Assembly: GCF_000208745.1 (NCBI RefSeq)
Contig: NC_030859.1
Span: 9,345,188-9,409,187, forward strand
Direction: 5' to 3'
Source: Theobroma cacao
Taxonomy: Eukaryota; Streptophyta; Magnoliopsida; Malvales; Malvaceae
DNA length: 64,000 nucleotides
Part shown: positions 1 through 13,594 of the stretch, one piece after another
Layout: each line of letters begins with the position of its first letter
Numbering within the stretch: the stretch's first letter is position 1
Made by a program: the position numbers and the translations under genes
Notes under the pieces: model-generated
What the model saw: only the letters and a program-made list of their open reading frames with translations
Told to the model about the DNA's origin: nothing
Databases searched by the model: none

Positions 1-1259
1 CAAATTGCATATTTTTCATCCAAAATATGCACAATATTAAACCACCCATAAACCTTAATATAATATTAACTTACCATTTTTTTCTCCTTTTTTTTTCCAA
101 AAATCTGGCTACTCCCTTTTCTCTCTAACATTAATAGCTTCCATTGATCTTCTCTTTCACCCCAAAAGCTGTTACCTTTCCTCTCTCTTCCTCACCCAAA
201 GCCGACGGCATCTCTTCTCTCTCATTATCCTAAAAGCTGCTTCCTTTCCTCCCTTTAACTCACCCAAAACCGGCGGCACCTCTTCCCTCTCACTCACAAC
301 CGACTGCTTCCTCTTTTTCTTTCTTTTCCTCCATTTCTTCTCTTTCTTCTTTCTTTTCGGCTCAGCTTTGGTCTGCTTCGTTCTCTCCCTCGCAACCGAC
401 TTCTCTCTTTCCTTTTTCTCCTTCAAATAGCTAGTTGTGACTTTTTTTTTCTTTCTCTATTTTTTTTTCTCTTTCATCTCTCTTAGCTCTCTTGGCCGGC
501 CCCTCCACCATTTCTTTTCTTTCTTTCTTCATGGTTCTTTTAGGCCGACCCCTACCTCCTTCACTTAATTAAAAATGAATTTAGGACCCTTTTTAATGCA
601 CACATGGGCAACTGCCCATCAACTTTTACCATTTTCTTTTATTATTGTTCGGCCCCCATCATTCTCTTCTCTTCTTATTATTTTCTTTTTTTTTTTTACG
701 TTGCATATTGATCACATGGGCGGTTGCCCTTTCTTCCCATATATTTACATTATTATATTATATATATATTTTATTAACTTCAATTAACACATTTGCACTT
801 AATCCTTGATTTTATTTTATTTACCACATAACCCTCCAACTTTCGTATTTTAAAATTCGATCCTTTCGACGCGTTTAAAAAATTTTATTTTGCTTTTATC
901 TTTACTCCTTTACACGTATACAATCGAAATATCAAAATTGCATTTCAATTCGGTATCACCATAATATTTAAATATTTATTTACCCGTACTAGCTCGATTT
1001 AATAAAACACATGGGTCTCACTTACGTCATTTATCTCCAAAATTCATTCGTTCTTCTTCTCCCCCACTTAAATTGATCATATAATCCTTCTTCAAACTGA
1101 TTCCCTTAATTAATAAAATATTAATATTTTAATATTATTTTATTCTAAATTATTTTTTTCTCCCGTTACCACTCTTTGACACTTAAATTTACATTAAGTG
1201 ACCCATCGTCTTGTCGATAGGGTCTTATTGACTACTAAATGAGGTCACGGGGTGTTACA
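1..1259 (-). mobile_element. Family X LTR fragment, cut by the window edge
   Basis: Read on the minus strand, this begins at 1259 with TGTAACACCCCGTGACC and runs to the window edge. Its middle part (about 1040-1150 and neighbours) matches the plus-strand stretch at about 30060-30330 nearly word for word, including the AAGTGGGGGAGAAGAAGAAC block and the ATTAATATTTTATT block. That stretch lies in the X 3' LTR described below. The start resembles the usual plant Ty3/gypsy LTR terminus TGTAATACCC. The open frames here (172-426, 575-787) are low-complexity purine or pyrimidine runs and are not genes. Confidence 0.7.
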
Positions 1260-1292
1260 TAGTCACTATGAAGGACTTAACCACTTTGATTT

Positions 1293-1664
1293 CTATTTCC
1301 ATGGAAAAAGATTAAGGAGTGACTTATGAAAGGAAGGTAATAGGATATGCTCCTTATACCATTGCTTAGTTGTAAGATGTGGAGGTGGTGGTTCTGACTC
1401 CAAAGTTTGTGCTTGTTTCGCTGGAGGTAATGGAGTGGGCTTCCCTTTATCAACATCAACTGCTTTTGCTCTATAGTAAGTATTTGTAGAGGAAGGATAT
1501 TTGGTTGAATTAAGTATATTAGACATTCCTTTCTCCCTTTGCTCAACTTCATTAACTTGAACTTTTCTAACCACTATTTCTAGCTGAGGAAAGGGTAGTG
1601 GTAGTTGGGTTTTCATAGTTTTCTCTATGCTTAAGTGATGAGTATGGATGGGTATGATGAGCAC
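1293..1664 (-). other. Unrecognised open reading frame next to the LTR
   Basis: A minus-strand frame of 123 codons with a plausible internal start (MKTQLPLPFPQLEIVV). It is rich in Pro, Lys and Thr and contains a run of prolines. I recognise no domain. It directly abuts the LTR terminus at 1259, so it could be an element's internal sequence, an exon of a flanking gene, or chance. Low confidence that it is expressed. Confidence 0.15.
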
Positions 1665-2929
1665 TTTTTTTTATCTTTGCATTTGATTATTTCATGGAGC
1701 ATGAGAATCAAGTAAGGGAATTCATGGTCAAGAGTGATAATTTGGAAAGAGCTTGGCTAGATAATTTCATGTTTTACGGGGCTAATGATTAGATTTTCTG
1801 ATTTGCAAGATGCATGTTGGATATTTATAAGATGCTCAATTATATATGTAAGAACCGTAATGTAGGATGATTGATTATAAATGTAGGAGTTGTAATGTAG
1901 GATGATTAATTATATTCCTAGTAGGTTTGATGAAGGATGATTAAATTATATTGCTAGTAAGTTTATATAGAATGATTAATTATATTAGGAGTAGGTTTTA
2001 TTATTTTGGATAGTATTTGTAAGATGTTTGTTGGATATTTGTTGGATGTTTTTAATTATGTATGTAGTATGAATTTGTAACATGATTAATGATATGTTTT
2101 ATTATTAATGTAGAATGTTTTTCTTATGTATGATTATTAATTTTGATTGATGCATAGATTTTTGGGGTATTTTATGGTTATATCATATTTTTAATGTTGA
2201 AAATTAAGTTTTAGATATTATATACAATTAATGAATATTAATATTTTCATATCTCTAAGGATGTTAGAGAATTGGTATTTATATAATTTTTATAGTTTTA
2301 GTGATGGGGAAAATATTTTCCAAAAGATGATTTAAACAATGGAAAATATTTTCGACAGTTTATCTAAATAACATAAAATATTAAATTTTCCTGTAAAATA
2401 TTTTATAAATAAAAGATTTTTTCTTAACAACTTATTTTATGGTTACCAAACAGATCCTAAGTTGGAGAATTCTTATGAAATGATTAATATTCCTTGGTTG
2501 ATAATGCTGGATGATGCTTAATAGTTATGTTTGATGAATTTTTTTTTTGGAAATTTATGTTTGATGAAAATTGAAGAATGTTTATTAATGCTTGAGTCAT
2601 GTGATATTCTTCTTTTAGTTGGTAAAGAAGCTTAACAGTGTTAAACGATTTTATAAATAAATTAGAAATTAATTATCTCAAAATTGCACTCAATTAAATA
2701 CTTAATTTATAATTTCAAATATCAAACTTAAACACTGTAAGTAGAAAGTGTGGTTTAAAAGCATTGACTTATTCGATGGATGTAATTTTAGCATATAATA
2801 AGGTGATAATTTATATTTATCAACCTAAATAAAATATATAAACAATTTAATTTTAACAATGCAAATCTAAATAAATTAAAAGCCTAATTAATTTTCTATT
2901 TATGTTAAAAAAACATCTCTATTGTGTTT
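1665..2929. other. AT-rich intergenic DNA with a degenerate tandem repeat
   Basis: No gene was recognised. Between about 1850 and 2010 a roughly 50-bp unit containing AATGTAGGATGATTAATTATA recurs three or four times in diverged form. The rest is AT-rich sequence upstream of the RPS15A promoter. Confidence 0.5.
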
Positions 2930-3033
2930 TGGGCCGAAAGAGGGTAATTGGGCGAGCTTTTAAGGGCCCATAGATCCCAAGCCCTACAAGAGTGGTGTTT
3001 CCTAAAAACCCAAATAAAAAGCCGAAACCCTAA
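2930..3033 (+). promoter_or_regulatory. RPS15A promoter: two site II motifs and a telo-box
   Basis: A site II motif TGGGCC lies at 2930-2935. The same motif on the other strand (GGCCCA) is at 2965-2970. A telo-box AAACCCTAA is at 3025-3033. This pairing is the well-known signature of plant ribosomal-protein and translation genes, where TCP-type factors bind site II and the telo-box boosts expression in dividing cells. It sits about 500 bp upstream of the start codon, just before a pyrimidine-rich leader. Confidence 0.75.
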
Positions 3034-4282
<1,249 letters not shown>

Positions 4283-5118
4283 GACAAATTTCTTAAAAAA
4301 TTTTAATTTGTCTTTTGTAGAACTTGGTAGTTATCCTCTATCAGTGTTGGTAGAATTCTTATTTTTTATTTCGGGGATTATACGTTATGTTTTGTTTACC
4401 ATGTTTGAGATTATGATTTGTCGGGGTTTTCATCGGTAATAGCGCTTTGCCTTTGTCATCAAACAGTTGGAAGAGCTTTCGATTTGGAAGTTTCTGCTAA
4501 CTAATTTCTATCACCTGCCTTTTAACAAAATTTTATTTGGATGAAGGTCAATATTTTGGGTTGTTCATGATATTGGTGTTGTCATTGTTACGTTTTGTGA
4601 TATATAGAATTAATTTATTGTGTGCTGGAGAGTTGAGAATCAAATCCATTCTCTGGGAAATCATTACTCGGATGAACTCCATGGCGACAGGTTGATTATA
4701 ACACACCCTTTTCTGGTTATATTTCTAGCATTTGAGGCCTGAGTTCCTCCCAATGGGGCATTATAGTGTACTGGATGCATCCTGAAGCTGACATTTTCTT
4801 TATTGAGAAAGAAGTATGAAATTTAAGTAACATAAAATTGGTTGTTACGTGTATGGTGTAAGAGCTGCTTCTGGGCAATTCAAGTTTTTCTGTCATAAAA
4901 TAACTGCATATATTTCTGATAGCAATTATAGGATGAAATGCAAGGCTCTGATGGAGTCGAAGCATATGCAGTTGATTTTAGGTATCAGTCTGTTTTATGT
5001 TTTGCAGTCAGCAATTAGTCTTTATACTTTGTCAAAAGTAAATTTAATTTTTGTATAATAATTTGTAAAAGGTACTCTCCACGCATTTCAAAATTAATAA
5101 GATTAATCCAATCACTAA
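4283..5118. other. RPS15A 3' UTR and downstream intergenic DNA
   Basis: The T-rich sequence after the stop codon probably holds the 3' UTR. No clear polyadenylation site could be singled out. The open frames at 4086-4439 and 4717-5058 overlap intron or exon 3 in the wrong frame, or show no recognisable domain. Confidence 0.5.
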
Positions 5119-5291
5119 TAATGTGGAAACTTTTTCGCTATATGACGTGATATTAGACTGTATTGATTGGCATTGAAAATAATTCAAAAATAATGTAATA
5201 ATTATTGTTTAGAGATATAATCAGTATATCATTTTTGGATATGGCATCATCATTAAATTAATATCACGTCATTAGATTTGGTACCACATTA
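5119..5291. repeat. Inverted-repeat (foldback/MITE-like) segment
   Basis: ATGACGTGATATTA at 5142-5155 is repeated as its exact reverse complement at 5259-5272. Further out, TAATGTGG (5119-5126) pairs with CCACATTA (about 5283-5290). The imperfect terminal inverted repeats thus span about 37 bp around a core of about 100 bp. No clear target-site duplication or coding capacity was found. It could be a small MITE or a chance hairpin in AT-rich DNA. Confidence 0.4.
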
Positions 5292-6448
5292 ATACAATTA
5301 AATATCATATCAATAAGAGATAATTTCACACCATACAGTTAAATATCCATTATGTCCAATAACAGAAAAATATTAACGTTATTAATGATTGAATTAACCT
5401 TGTTAATTTTGGAAACTATAAGAATTCAATTTTTATAAATTATTGTATAAGAATTAAATTCATTGGAGTACAAGAATTAATTGTATAATTTGACTATCAT
5501 TGACTACAATTTAAAAGTAAATGCCACAAATCTGAAACAATTGATAAAAGCAAATGGGTCTGATCTGCCATACTAAAAACATGCAATGCCAAAGCCTAAG
5601 TGACGAGGAATGAAACATTAAAACTTTCAAAGAGCTAGAAATGAAAATTATGGAAAAAGATAAAGTCTTTATCCATAAATTTTTATTACTGATAACCCAA
5701 GATAGATGGAACACAAAATATTGTTCAAAATTGGTATGTTTATACACTATATTCCTTGTTAAATTGAAGGGATCAGCATCATTAGGCTGGATTTCTCTAA
5801 ACATTAATGACAAGATAATCATGTACTAATCTGTATCATATCCTTACAAATACTGAAAAGGATTGACAACCACTTGAAAATATATGATTCATCAATTAAG
5901 CTGTTATTGCACTTTAAAAAACTAAAGAGAACAAAATAGGCATGTGCCCTTCAGGTAATGAACAATAACTTGAAGACAACAATTTTTCAGAGATTTTTTT
6001 GATTTTTGATCTCTAAGATGATTTAATAAGTTTTGAGTTTAAACCGTAAATTAGATGATTTAGTTTGTTTGGACACAAAACCTTTGTTCTATTATATTAG
6101 GGAAGAAAGTAATTAGGTTATTTTTTTGTTTTAAATCCTTAAACTTACAAATTAGGGAAGAAAGTGCTTGGTTTTTTTATTTTGTTTTAAATTTTTAAGT
6201 CAATCATTTTTGGACATATGGATGGGCAAATAGGTAAACATATAATTCCTAATCAACAACATTTAATGCCATGTCATTTGCCATGTGACAATGACATCAA
6301 TGAAATGATATGTTAATCTACCGCATGACAGATGGCGTGGCATAAAAGTGCCAACTATACCGTTAATTAATGAAAATTTATTAGTAAATATGTTACATTA
6401 ATTAATTAAAGATATAAAAAAATACATTAATTAAAGAAAATTTAGCTA
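5292..6448. other. AT-rich intergenic DNA
   Basis: No gene, RNA or clear repeat boundary was recognised. The opposing open frames at 5511-5829 mirror each other on the two strands and carry no domain. Confidence 0.5.
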
Positions 6449-9400
6449 GTGCGCATAGTTGTTAAATCAAGATACGGATAGTGTATCAAAATCTTATTTT
6501 TATAGTATCGAGTATTGCATCGTAAGGTACAGTAAAAAATTTTAAAATTAATTATAAATGATATTTATACATGTAAGATAAAGAAAAAAATTAAAAAATA
6601 ATATATTTTTAACAGAATTGAAGATTATAGGCTGTAAATTGAAAAGATGATTATTTTTTAATTTAAATTTTCAACATATTCCTTAATAATATAAAATTTT
6701 AAATAAAATATACATTTTAATATTAATTTATTAATTTGAAAATAAAAAACATTTATCATGTTAAAATTAAAAAGGAATTCGATTTTTTTAGTATTTTTTG
6801 TTTAAAATTTAAAGATGGAAACTCATAAAATATAATTTTTCATGTTTCAATTCAAAAAAATTAAAAAAATAAAATTTTTAATAATTAATTTGTCAAGCTC
6901 AACTTTACAATATATTTATTATGCCATTCTTACATAAGAAAGCATGTTTGCTTACTTGGGTACCTTAAAAATTGTTATAGGACGGTATTGTACCAAATAG
7001 TACAATTAAGTTGAATTAAGCCTCGAACTAGTTCAAATAGAGATTTTAAGATGAAATTGAGAATTTTAAAACCCTAGAATGATTTAAAATGGTGATTCGG
7101 AGTTCGATGACCGATTTGGAGTCAAATTGAAATTTTCATGATATAGAGGAAAAATGGTCATTTTGCCACCCGAGGTTAAAATTGGAATGTTGGAAGAAGT
7201 TTTGATCAAGATTGACTATTTAGAACATAATTTGAGTTTGAGAAGTGAAAAATTTTAATTCAGACATATTTTTTGAGCATAGGGGTAAAATAGTCATTTT
7301 GTCGCCCAAGGGTAAAATTGTAATTTTACACCACCCAACATTTGTCCAGCACATAGATTTTATCCAATATTATCATGAATAATTGAGAAAATTTAAGTGG
7401 TGGAGAGAGATTGCTTAATGGCTAAGTATGACATATGGACCAATGGAATGGTGATATGTGTCAAATTCTTATCCATTTATTATTTCCTTATAAATTAGAA
7501 CAAAATCAGCCTATTTCTCATTCATGTGGCCGGCCAAAGAAGAACAAAGGAAGAAAAGAAAGAACAAGAACCCTAGGGTGAAAATTCAAGAGAAAAATTG
7601 GTGGATTTCAAGTAATTAAGCAATCAAAGGTAAAATTTCTTGATTTTGACTTGTTCCAATGCATTATTTTGCATTTTTCATAGTTGAATCACAAGATATC
7701 ATGAAGGATTCATGGTTGACCGAATTTAGAGAGAGAAGATTTGATGGTTGTTTTGGTTAGATTTTAAGATATTCTAGTGTTTTTAGTTAGTGATGTGTAG
7801 CATGAAAATCAAACAAGAAAAATTCATTTTCTCCCATAACCCATCATTGGCCGAATTCTCTATGTAGAATATTGATGATGATTTTGATTTTATTTCAAGT
7901 GATTTGGTTAAGAATTAGTGATTTGTGGTGTGAGAATCAAGTAGGAAAAATCATGGTGTTGATGCACTCAAAATGGTTGAATTTTTCAAGAGAAAATGTG
8001 AGGATGATTATGCCACATTTCAAGTTATTTAAATTGTATTTAATGATTTGGAGTATTGGGAGAAAAATGGAGTTAATTGGAGTTGAATTTGACATATTGG
8101 TCAATTAATCGAGTGATAGATCGAATTAGGCCAATACCGATTTAATTAGGGACCCAAATGAATTTGTGTAGAATACCGTGTTTAGACGGTAATCCGAACA
8201 ATTTGCATCCCATTTCATACATTAGTATAAAGCCTAAATTGGTTTTCTAACAATTTAGAACAATATAGTAAATGGCTTATTGTGCATTATGTTTAGGTGG
8301 TGAGCATTCTGGCAAAAGTAAAGAGATAGTACTCGAGGAATCAAGAATCGGAGTACTTGGAATTCAACTCCCGAAATAGTGAGTAACCTTACTATCGTCT
8401 TAATTATCTAGAGTGGTTTTTATCCAATTTTGTGAATTTCATGAAAAATGAATTAAATGATTAATTTTTTGATTTTATAAACAAAATATGATTTAATAAA
8501 ATGATTTTAATAAATTGTCTTGAAATTGAATGATGGTTTGAAAATAGAGCAATTAGAGACTATTTTTGCGTGTTGTAAATTCATGATTCTAATTGATTGG
8601 CTTATGACAATATTGGCATGAATGGCTGAATTGGTATTTGTGTTGAAATGTATAAACTGTTGTTTGCCTTGATAGGCTGGATAATGATAAAATTGCCATG
8701 TCATGCTGTTGAATTTTATTGTATGGTAGGTTTAGCTTGCTGCAGTGGGCTGGTTCTGTGGACTAGCCTATTAGAGGGGCACGGAACCTGGTCATATTAT
8801 TACCTCGGTTGGAGAGGCGAGTAAGGTAACTCCTGAGGTATAACTTTAGAGTTCACTTCACGCCAAACCACCTTGTGATGATGAACTCCGCTAACGCCAA
8901 GGAACGACTGTGTTTTTAAAATAAAAACATGATTTATGCGTACATAACTTTTTAACAGCCTTGGCGGACTCGGTTAGGATAGCCCTCGATCAAGGCATCC
9001 CTAATAACTGGGTATAAAAATGATTTTTGACACGAGCCAAAGTTTTAAGAAATTCATAAGTCATGTTGATTACTCGATTTATATAAATTGATTTTATTTG
9101 ATTGAAACAAGTTGAAAGGTGATGAATTACAGTATGTTAAATTATTTTATCTATCTCCATTTACTCAGCTTTAGATATTTTAGATGGTATCTGTTTACTC
9201 ACAAGGATTATATAATCTCACCACCCTCCTTTCCACCTATATCAGGCTCAGGATAGTCGGTAGATTGCTCATTTCGTTGAGCGCTACAGTTGGACTTACA
9301 TCCTCAAAAATAGTAGGTTTACCTCTTTTGATACTTTTGGTCATTCGTGGGCCCACGTGTCACTGTAAATTAAATTTTATACTTTGGTTATCTGTATTAC

Positions 9401-10067
9401 AATATGTATGAATTTATTTAGCTTTTACGCTACAAAAATTATTTACATGTAACTCTATAAATATTGTTTTAGAAGAAAATAGAATATTTTATTAAATATT
9501 TTTATTATATCCAAATAATCATAATTTCATTTTAAATGAAGGTTTTAGATGTTTAAACTTATTTTTGATTATGAATTATGAGTTTTATACTCGCATACTA
9601 AATTTTTAGTGGATTTCAAGATTTTTGAGGAAAAATGACCAAAATGCCCTTGTGAGAAAAAAATTGTTTTTCTATTGTTTTAATTTGGAAAATGTTATAA
9701 TCTCTCAAAACATAATTTTAGTGACTAATATTCATAGGGGAAGCGAGAAAAACTGATGTTAAGCCTTGCGAGGTTTCGATTGACATTCTGGGTAATGAAT
9801 GTCTATCGGGACGTCGCGACGGTTGTCACGGATTCGATGAGAGTTCCGGGTCGTGACATAATTAGATTAAGCACATAAAAAGTATATTGACTATATCATA
9901 CAATAAATTCCCGTATCATAAGATACGTGTCGCGTATCGTACGATACGTTTTTGATACTTGATCAAATGCGATACAACTATAGATACATATCGTTTTCTA
10001 CTAGTATTGTTTCGTATTGTACGATACATTATTGCATATCATGCAATAATGATAACTATGTCGGTGC
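6449..10067. mobile_element. Old non-autonomous inverted-repeat element, split by a solo LTR
   Basis: The left end (6449 onward, GTGCGCATAGTTGTTA) and the right end (to 10067, TGATAACTATGTCGGTGC) are imperfect inverted copies. Both halves carry the same palindromic vocabulary (GTATCG, GATACG, CGTATCGTACGATACG), seen at about 6470-6530 and 9915-10035. A solo LTR with its own target duplication interrupts them (6891-9858). Removing it would leave an element of about 650 bp with no coding capacity, so a MITE or a short non-autonomous DNA transposon is likely. The superfamily was not resolved. Confidence 0.45.
6891..9858 (+). mobile_element. Solo LTR, Ty3/gypsy type, TSD TAATT
   Basis: It starts TGTCAAGCTC and ends GGGTCGTGACA, so the termini are TGTCA/TGACA, inverted to each other. 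A 5-bp TAATT flanks both sides (6886-6890 and 9859-9863). It has no internal domain and no polypurine tract beside it. The 3' end (GTTCCGGGTCGTGACA) resembles the ends of family T LTRs. The left terminus is less typical than the right, so the 5' boundary is slightly less sure. The small frames inside (7872-8108, 8507-8704, 9184-9411) are not genes. Confidence 0.6.
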
Positions 10068-11099
10068 ATCTTTTGTATACAAAATCAAGTTCACATGTAA
10101 CTTTCCTTTTTTTAAAAAGAAAATCTTTACTATTTTTTAAACTTCCTAAGGTTTATTCTATTTTTTAAAAAAAGGAATTATTAGTTAGATTTTGACTTTT
10201 ATTTTATTTCCCCCTCCCTAATGTACTTAATTCTTTCGATTATTAATAAAATGTTTATAGGGTAGTTGGCCCTACACGAATTTCCAACATAAAAAAAAAG
10301 ATTTTGACTTTTATTTAATCATTCATATGCAATATTGAATATTATTTTTTTGCTTAATAAAATAAATTCATATTTTTACACAATTATGTTACTATTTACA
10401 TTTCAATTACATTAGTATTTCTTTGAATCTAGCTTACTTTTTTAATGATAATTTTAATTAAAAAAGTTTTTTTTACTATTTTGACTATTAATTAATTATA
10501 ATAAAGTGTAAGTTGTCTTTATCAACTCCCAAAGAGATATTACTAACTTCACCTTAGAATGAAGAGGTTGATGTAGATTTTTCTACAAAAAACAAAATCC
10601 ATAAAAATTTAGATTTATTTCACATTGATTTTGAATCAAAGAAAAACCGTGTCATTTTGGATTTTGATTTGTTAACCTTGAATTCATTATTGTTTTGAAA
10701 TTGTAAAATTTTAATTTTGTTTCTCAAACTGAATTTATATAAAATTTATGTATATCTAATTACCCAATGTAGGAGAAAGCCCAATTTTATCAAAATTTTA
10801 TAAATGAAACTCTATTCAACGCACACGTAATCCTTACTCATATCCATTATGAAAGCTAAGAGACCATTTTTGTCCCTTCTCCAATGACCAATAGATGCAT
10901 TAACTCATATGCAAGAAAATAGTCATAATTAATAGGCCTTTGGGAAAAAAACAATTTTCAAGGGAGAAATGATTTTTGACAAAACAAGTCTCATTCTATT
11001 GGCTAATATCTTTGTGATTATCTTATACAAAACATTACAAAGACTAATTGGTTTTCATTCAACTATCATTCTAGGCTTAAATTTATTAGAGATCAGCAC
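10068..11099. other. AT-rich intergenic DNA
   Basis: No gene, RNA gene or bounded repeat was recognised. Homopolymeric A and T tracts are frequent. Confidence 0.5.
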
Positions 11100-11391
11100 A
11101 AAAAAAGTACCATTAATCTCCAATAGTAAAAAATTAGGGTGAAACACGTTAAATTTGTCACTTGGACAATTAACTTGGTAAGATTAAGAAATACTTTTTT
11201 TGACTTAAAACCTCAATTTCATCCTTGAAAATTCATAAATAAAAGTCTTGAAGGTTGTGCGAGAGATTTAGAATGAGATTAGGCCTTAAAAGAAACAATT
11301 TTCACAAGTTTGGATTTTATAAGTTGATCCTAGTGCATAAAAGGTCGATCATGTGAAGTAAAAAGTAGGGGGAGTCAAGGTTTCAGGCCAA

Positions 11392-11578
11392 GGATCGACT
11401 ATAGGCCCTCTATAGTAAATCCAAGGAAAGAAAAATGGGGAAAATGCCAACCTACTGGTCCAAGATCTACTATAGACCCTCTATAGTAGATCTTGTAAAG
11501 GAAAATCGAGTAAAAAATGGACATTCTATCAAACCTACTTGTTTAGGATCGATATAAACTCTCCATAGTCAATCCTAG
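11392..11578. repeat. Three spaced hairpin palindromes in family W
   Basis: Three related inverted repeats occur at about 11392-11423, 11462-11492 and 11549-11578. The middle one is perfect: AGATCTACTATAG, a 5-nt loop ACCCT, then CTATAGTAGATCT. The first has one or two mismatched positions and the third is more decayed. They are spaced about 70-85 bp apart. Their role is unknown; they resemble the palindrome clusters of the other LTR families here. Confidence 0.6.
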
Positions 11579-11735
11579 GCTGCCCAATCAGCTTAAAATG
11601 AGTTTAAAAGCCCTAGAACCGAAACTTACTTCATTTTTCACCTATTCCTTTGTTCTCCAACCCATTTTCTCTCAAATTTCCTACCTTCCAAAACCTTCGA
11701 ACTCCATCAACAAATCTTGGATTCTAATTGCTAAA

Positions 11736-13594
11736 TGTTGGGATGAGCCCTACAGCTAATTAGGATTGGTTAAGGCTTGATTCCAATCATGCAACAGTAT
11801 CATTCATGTTGAATGATTAGAGGTTTTTCTTCATCAATAAGACATCAATTATAATGAGTTATAAGTCTAATTGGATGAAGACCATGAGATTAATATGCCT
11901 TGTAAGGGAACTGTAATGGGTTGCACTTATGAGATCCCTATGCATCAAAGCATAATTTCAAAATATTTTTGGTCAATGTACGATTGAGACTGGGCATTAA
12001 TGATTCTTAAAGAGTGGTATATTTTATGTTCCTTACTTTGGAAGTAAGCAATCAATCTCATAGATTGAAGTATAGAGATACTTGGAACTAGAATATAGGT
12101 GCTTGCCTAGGAGAGCAGGTTCACTGAACATGACCCGCCATGAAAAGTGCATTTTGTAATACACTTTAGTGTTTATGCAACACTTCTCATGTGTCAGCTG
12201 TGTAAATACTCCCTAGACTTGAGACACTAAGTTATCTTATGTGAGGAGTGCTATGCTTTGATTTCATCTCTACGAGTGCCTAACCAAGGATGCCAAAATA
12301 AGATGCTTTTGGGTATAGTATGAAGCATGTGAAGGCAAATGAGTGGTCAAGATAGGAATCAACACCTCAAGTGTTTTAGAGGACATATCTTATTAGTTCT
12401 TGGTTAACATTAACTTATTCAAGTCACTAGTCAAGGCGACATGGAGATTATGAAAAAAGGTTTCATAACTCTCTATAAAGCTAATGCTATAACTACAAGA
12501 ACGAATATGAAGGTCAATAAGAGTAGACACTGTACCAAGCTTTTATTATCTCTGGGATATATGATGAGGGAATGAATTATATTGATAGATTATACACTGA
12601 AAGGTTGTCAAAGAACCCTTTGACTCTCTTAACAATTGGATGGCCATGATGCATTGCTAAATGCCAATCTTGGTCTATGGAATTGATTCTAAATTAATTG
12701 ATTGAAATTTATATTAATCAATTAAGTTATTAATTAATTCTATTGCCAACATGTTAGGAACCTAATGGTTCACACACAATGATTGCATTTGAATTAAATT
12801 GGGAGAGTGATGATTTAAGTTAGACTTAAATCACATGCTAGGTAATTAACTTCTATAAACTTAATTAACAGAGTTTAATTAAGTTTTAGGCATAATTATA
12901 AATAGTTATAATTATAAGACCTTGATTGCAAAATATAAAGGAAATTAATTTTGATTTTAATTTTCAAGGACTTAATTAAAAGAGTTTAATTAGGTAATGG
13001 GCCCAATATTATAATGTGTTATAATATTGAGGGCTTAATTGCAAAACTGAAGTTATTTTAACCTAACTATATATGTTACCTTTTAACTATTTTCCATATG
13101 ATAGTTTTTCACAATTGAAGAAAACTTAGTTTTTGTCAGAAAAAGAAAAGTGTTTTCTCTCTTTGCCACCATCCCTTTGTGTGAAAAAGAAAATTACTTA
13201 TGACGCAATTTTCAAGAGAGGTTTGGCTAAGATTGTGAAAAGAAAGAAAAGAACAATTGTTGTCCTCTTTGCTAGCACAAAGTATAGTTAAAAACTCCCT
13301 CCTTTGTTGAAGGTTCAAGTGCAATCATGTGTACTACTATTGAAGGCCAAGCATTTGATTGGCTAGGGTTTTTGCTCTTCGTGGTGTTCGCGAGATTGCT
13401 TTGGAAGTGCCATTGCGATTATGAAATTACTTGGCAAGGTAACTTTTTGAATAATAATTTATTTTGAGCTTTTATGTGTTAAATATCACCAAGGCGATCC
13501 ATGGGTGGAGGTATGTTTTGATTGTTTAGTTATAAAGTTTTAATTTTCTTTCCGCTGTGTATTTTAAGCATGCCATCTATAGCCAAACCCATTA
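11736..13594 (+). mobile_element. Solo LTR, family C
   Basis: It starts TGTTGGGATGAGCCC and matches 19909-21771 along its length, including CAATCATGCAACAGTATCATT against CAATCATGTAATAATATCATT, and TCAATAAGAC. CTAAA precedes it (11731-11735) and recurs at 13595-13599. The aligned terminus (…ATGCCATCTATAGCCA) falls about 9 bp before the second CTAAA, so the right boundary is uncertain. No PBS follows. The frame at 13136-13324 is inside the LTR and is not a gene. Confidence 0.6.

Noticed and set aside
172..426. 84-codon Lys/Glu/Arg-rich minus frame
   Set aside because: Low-complexity purine run within the X LTR.
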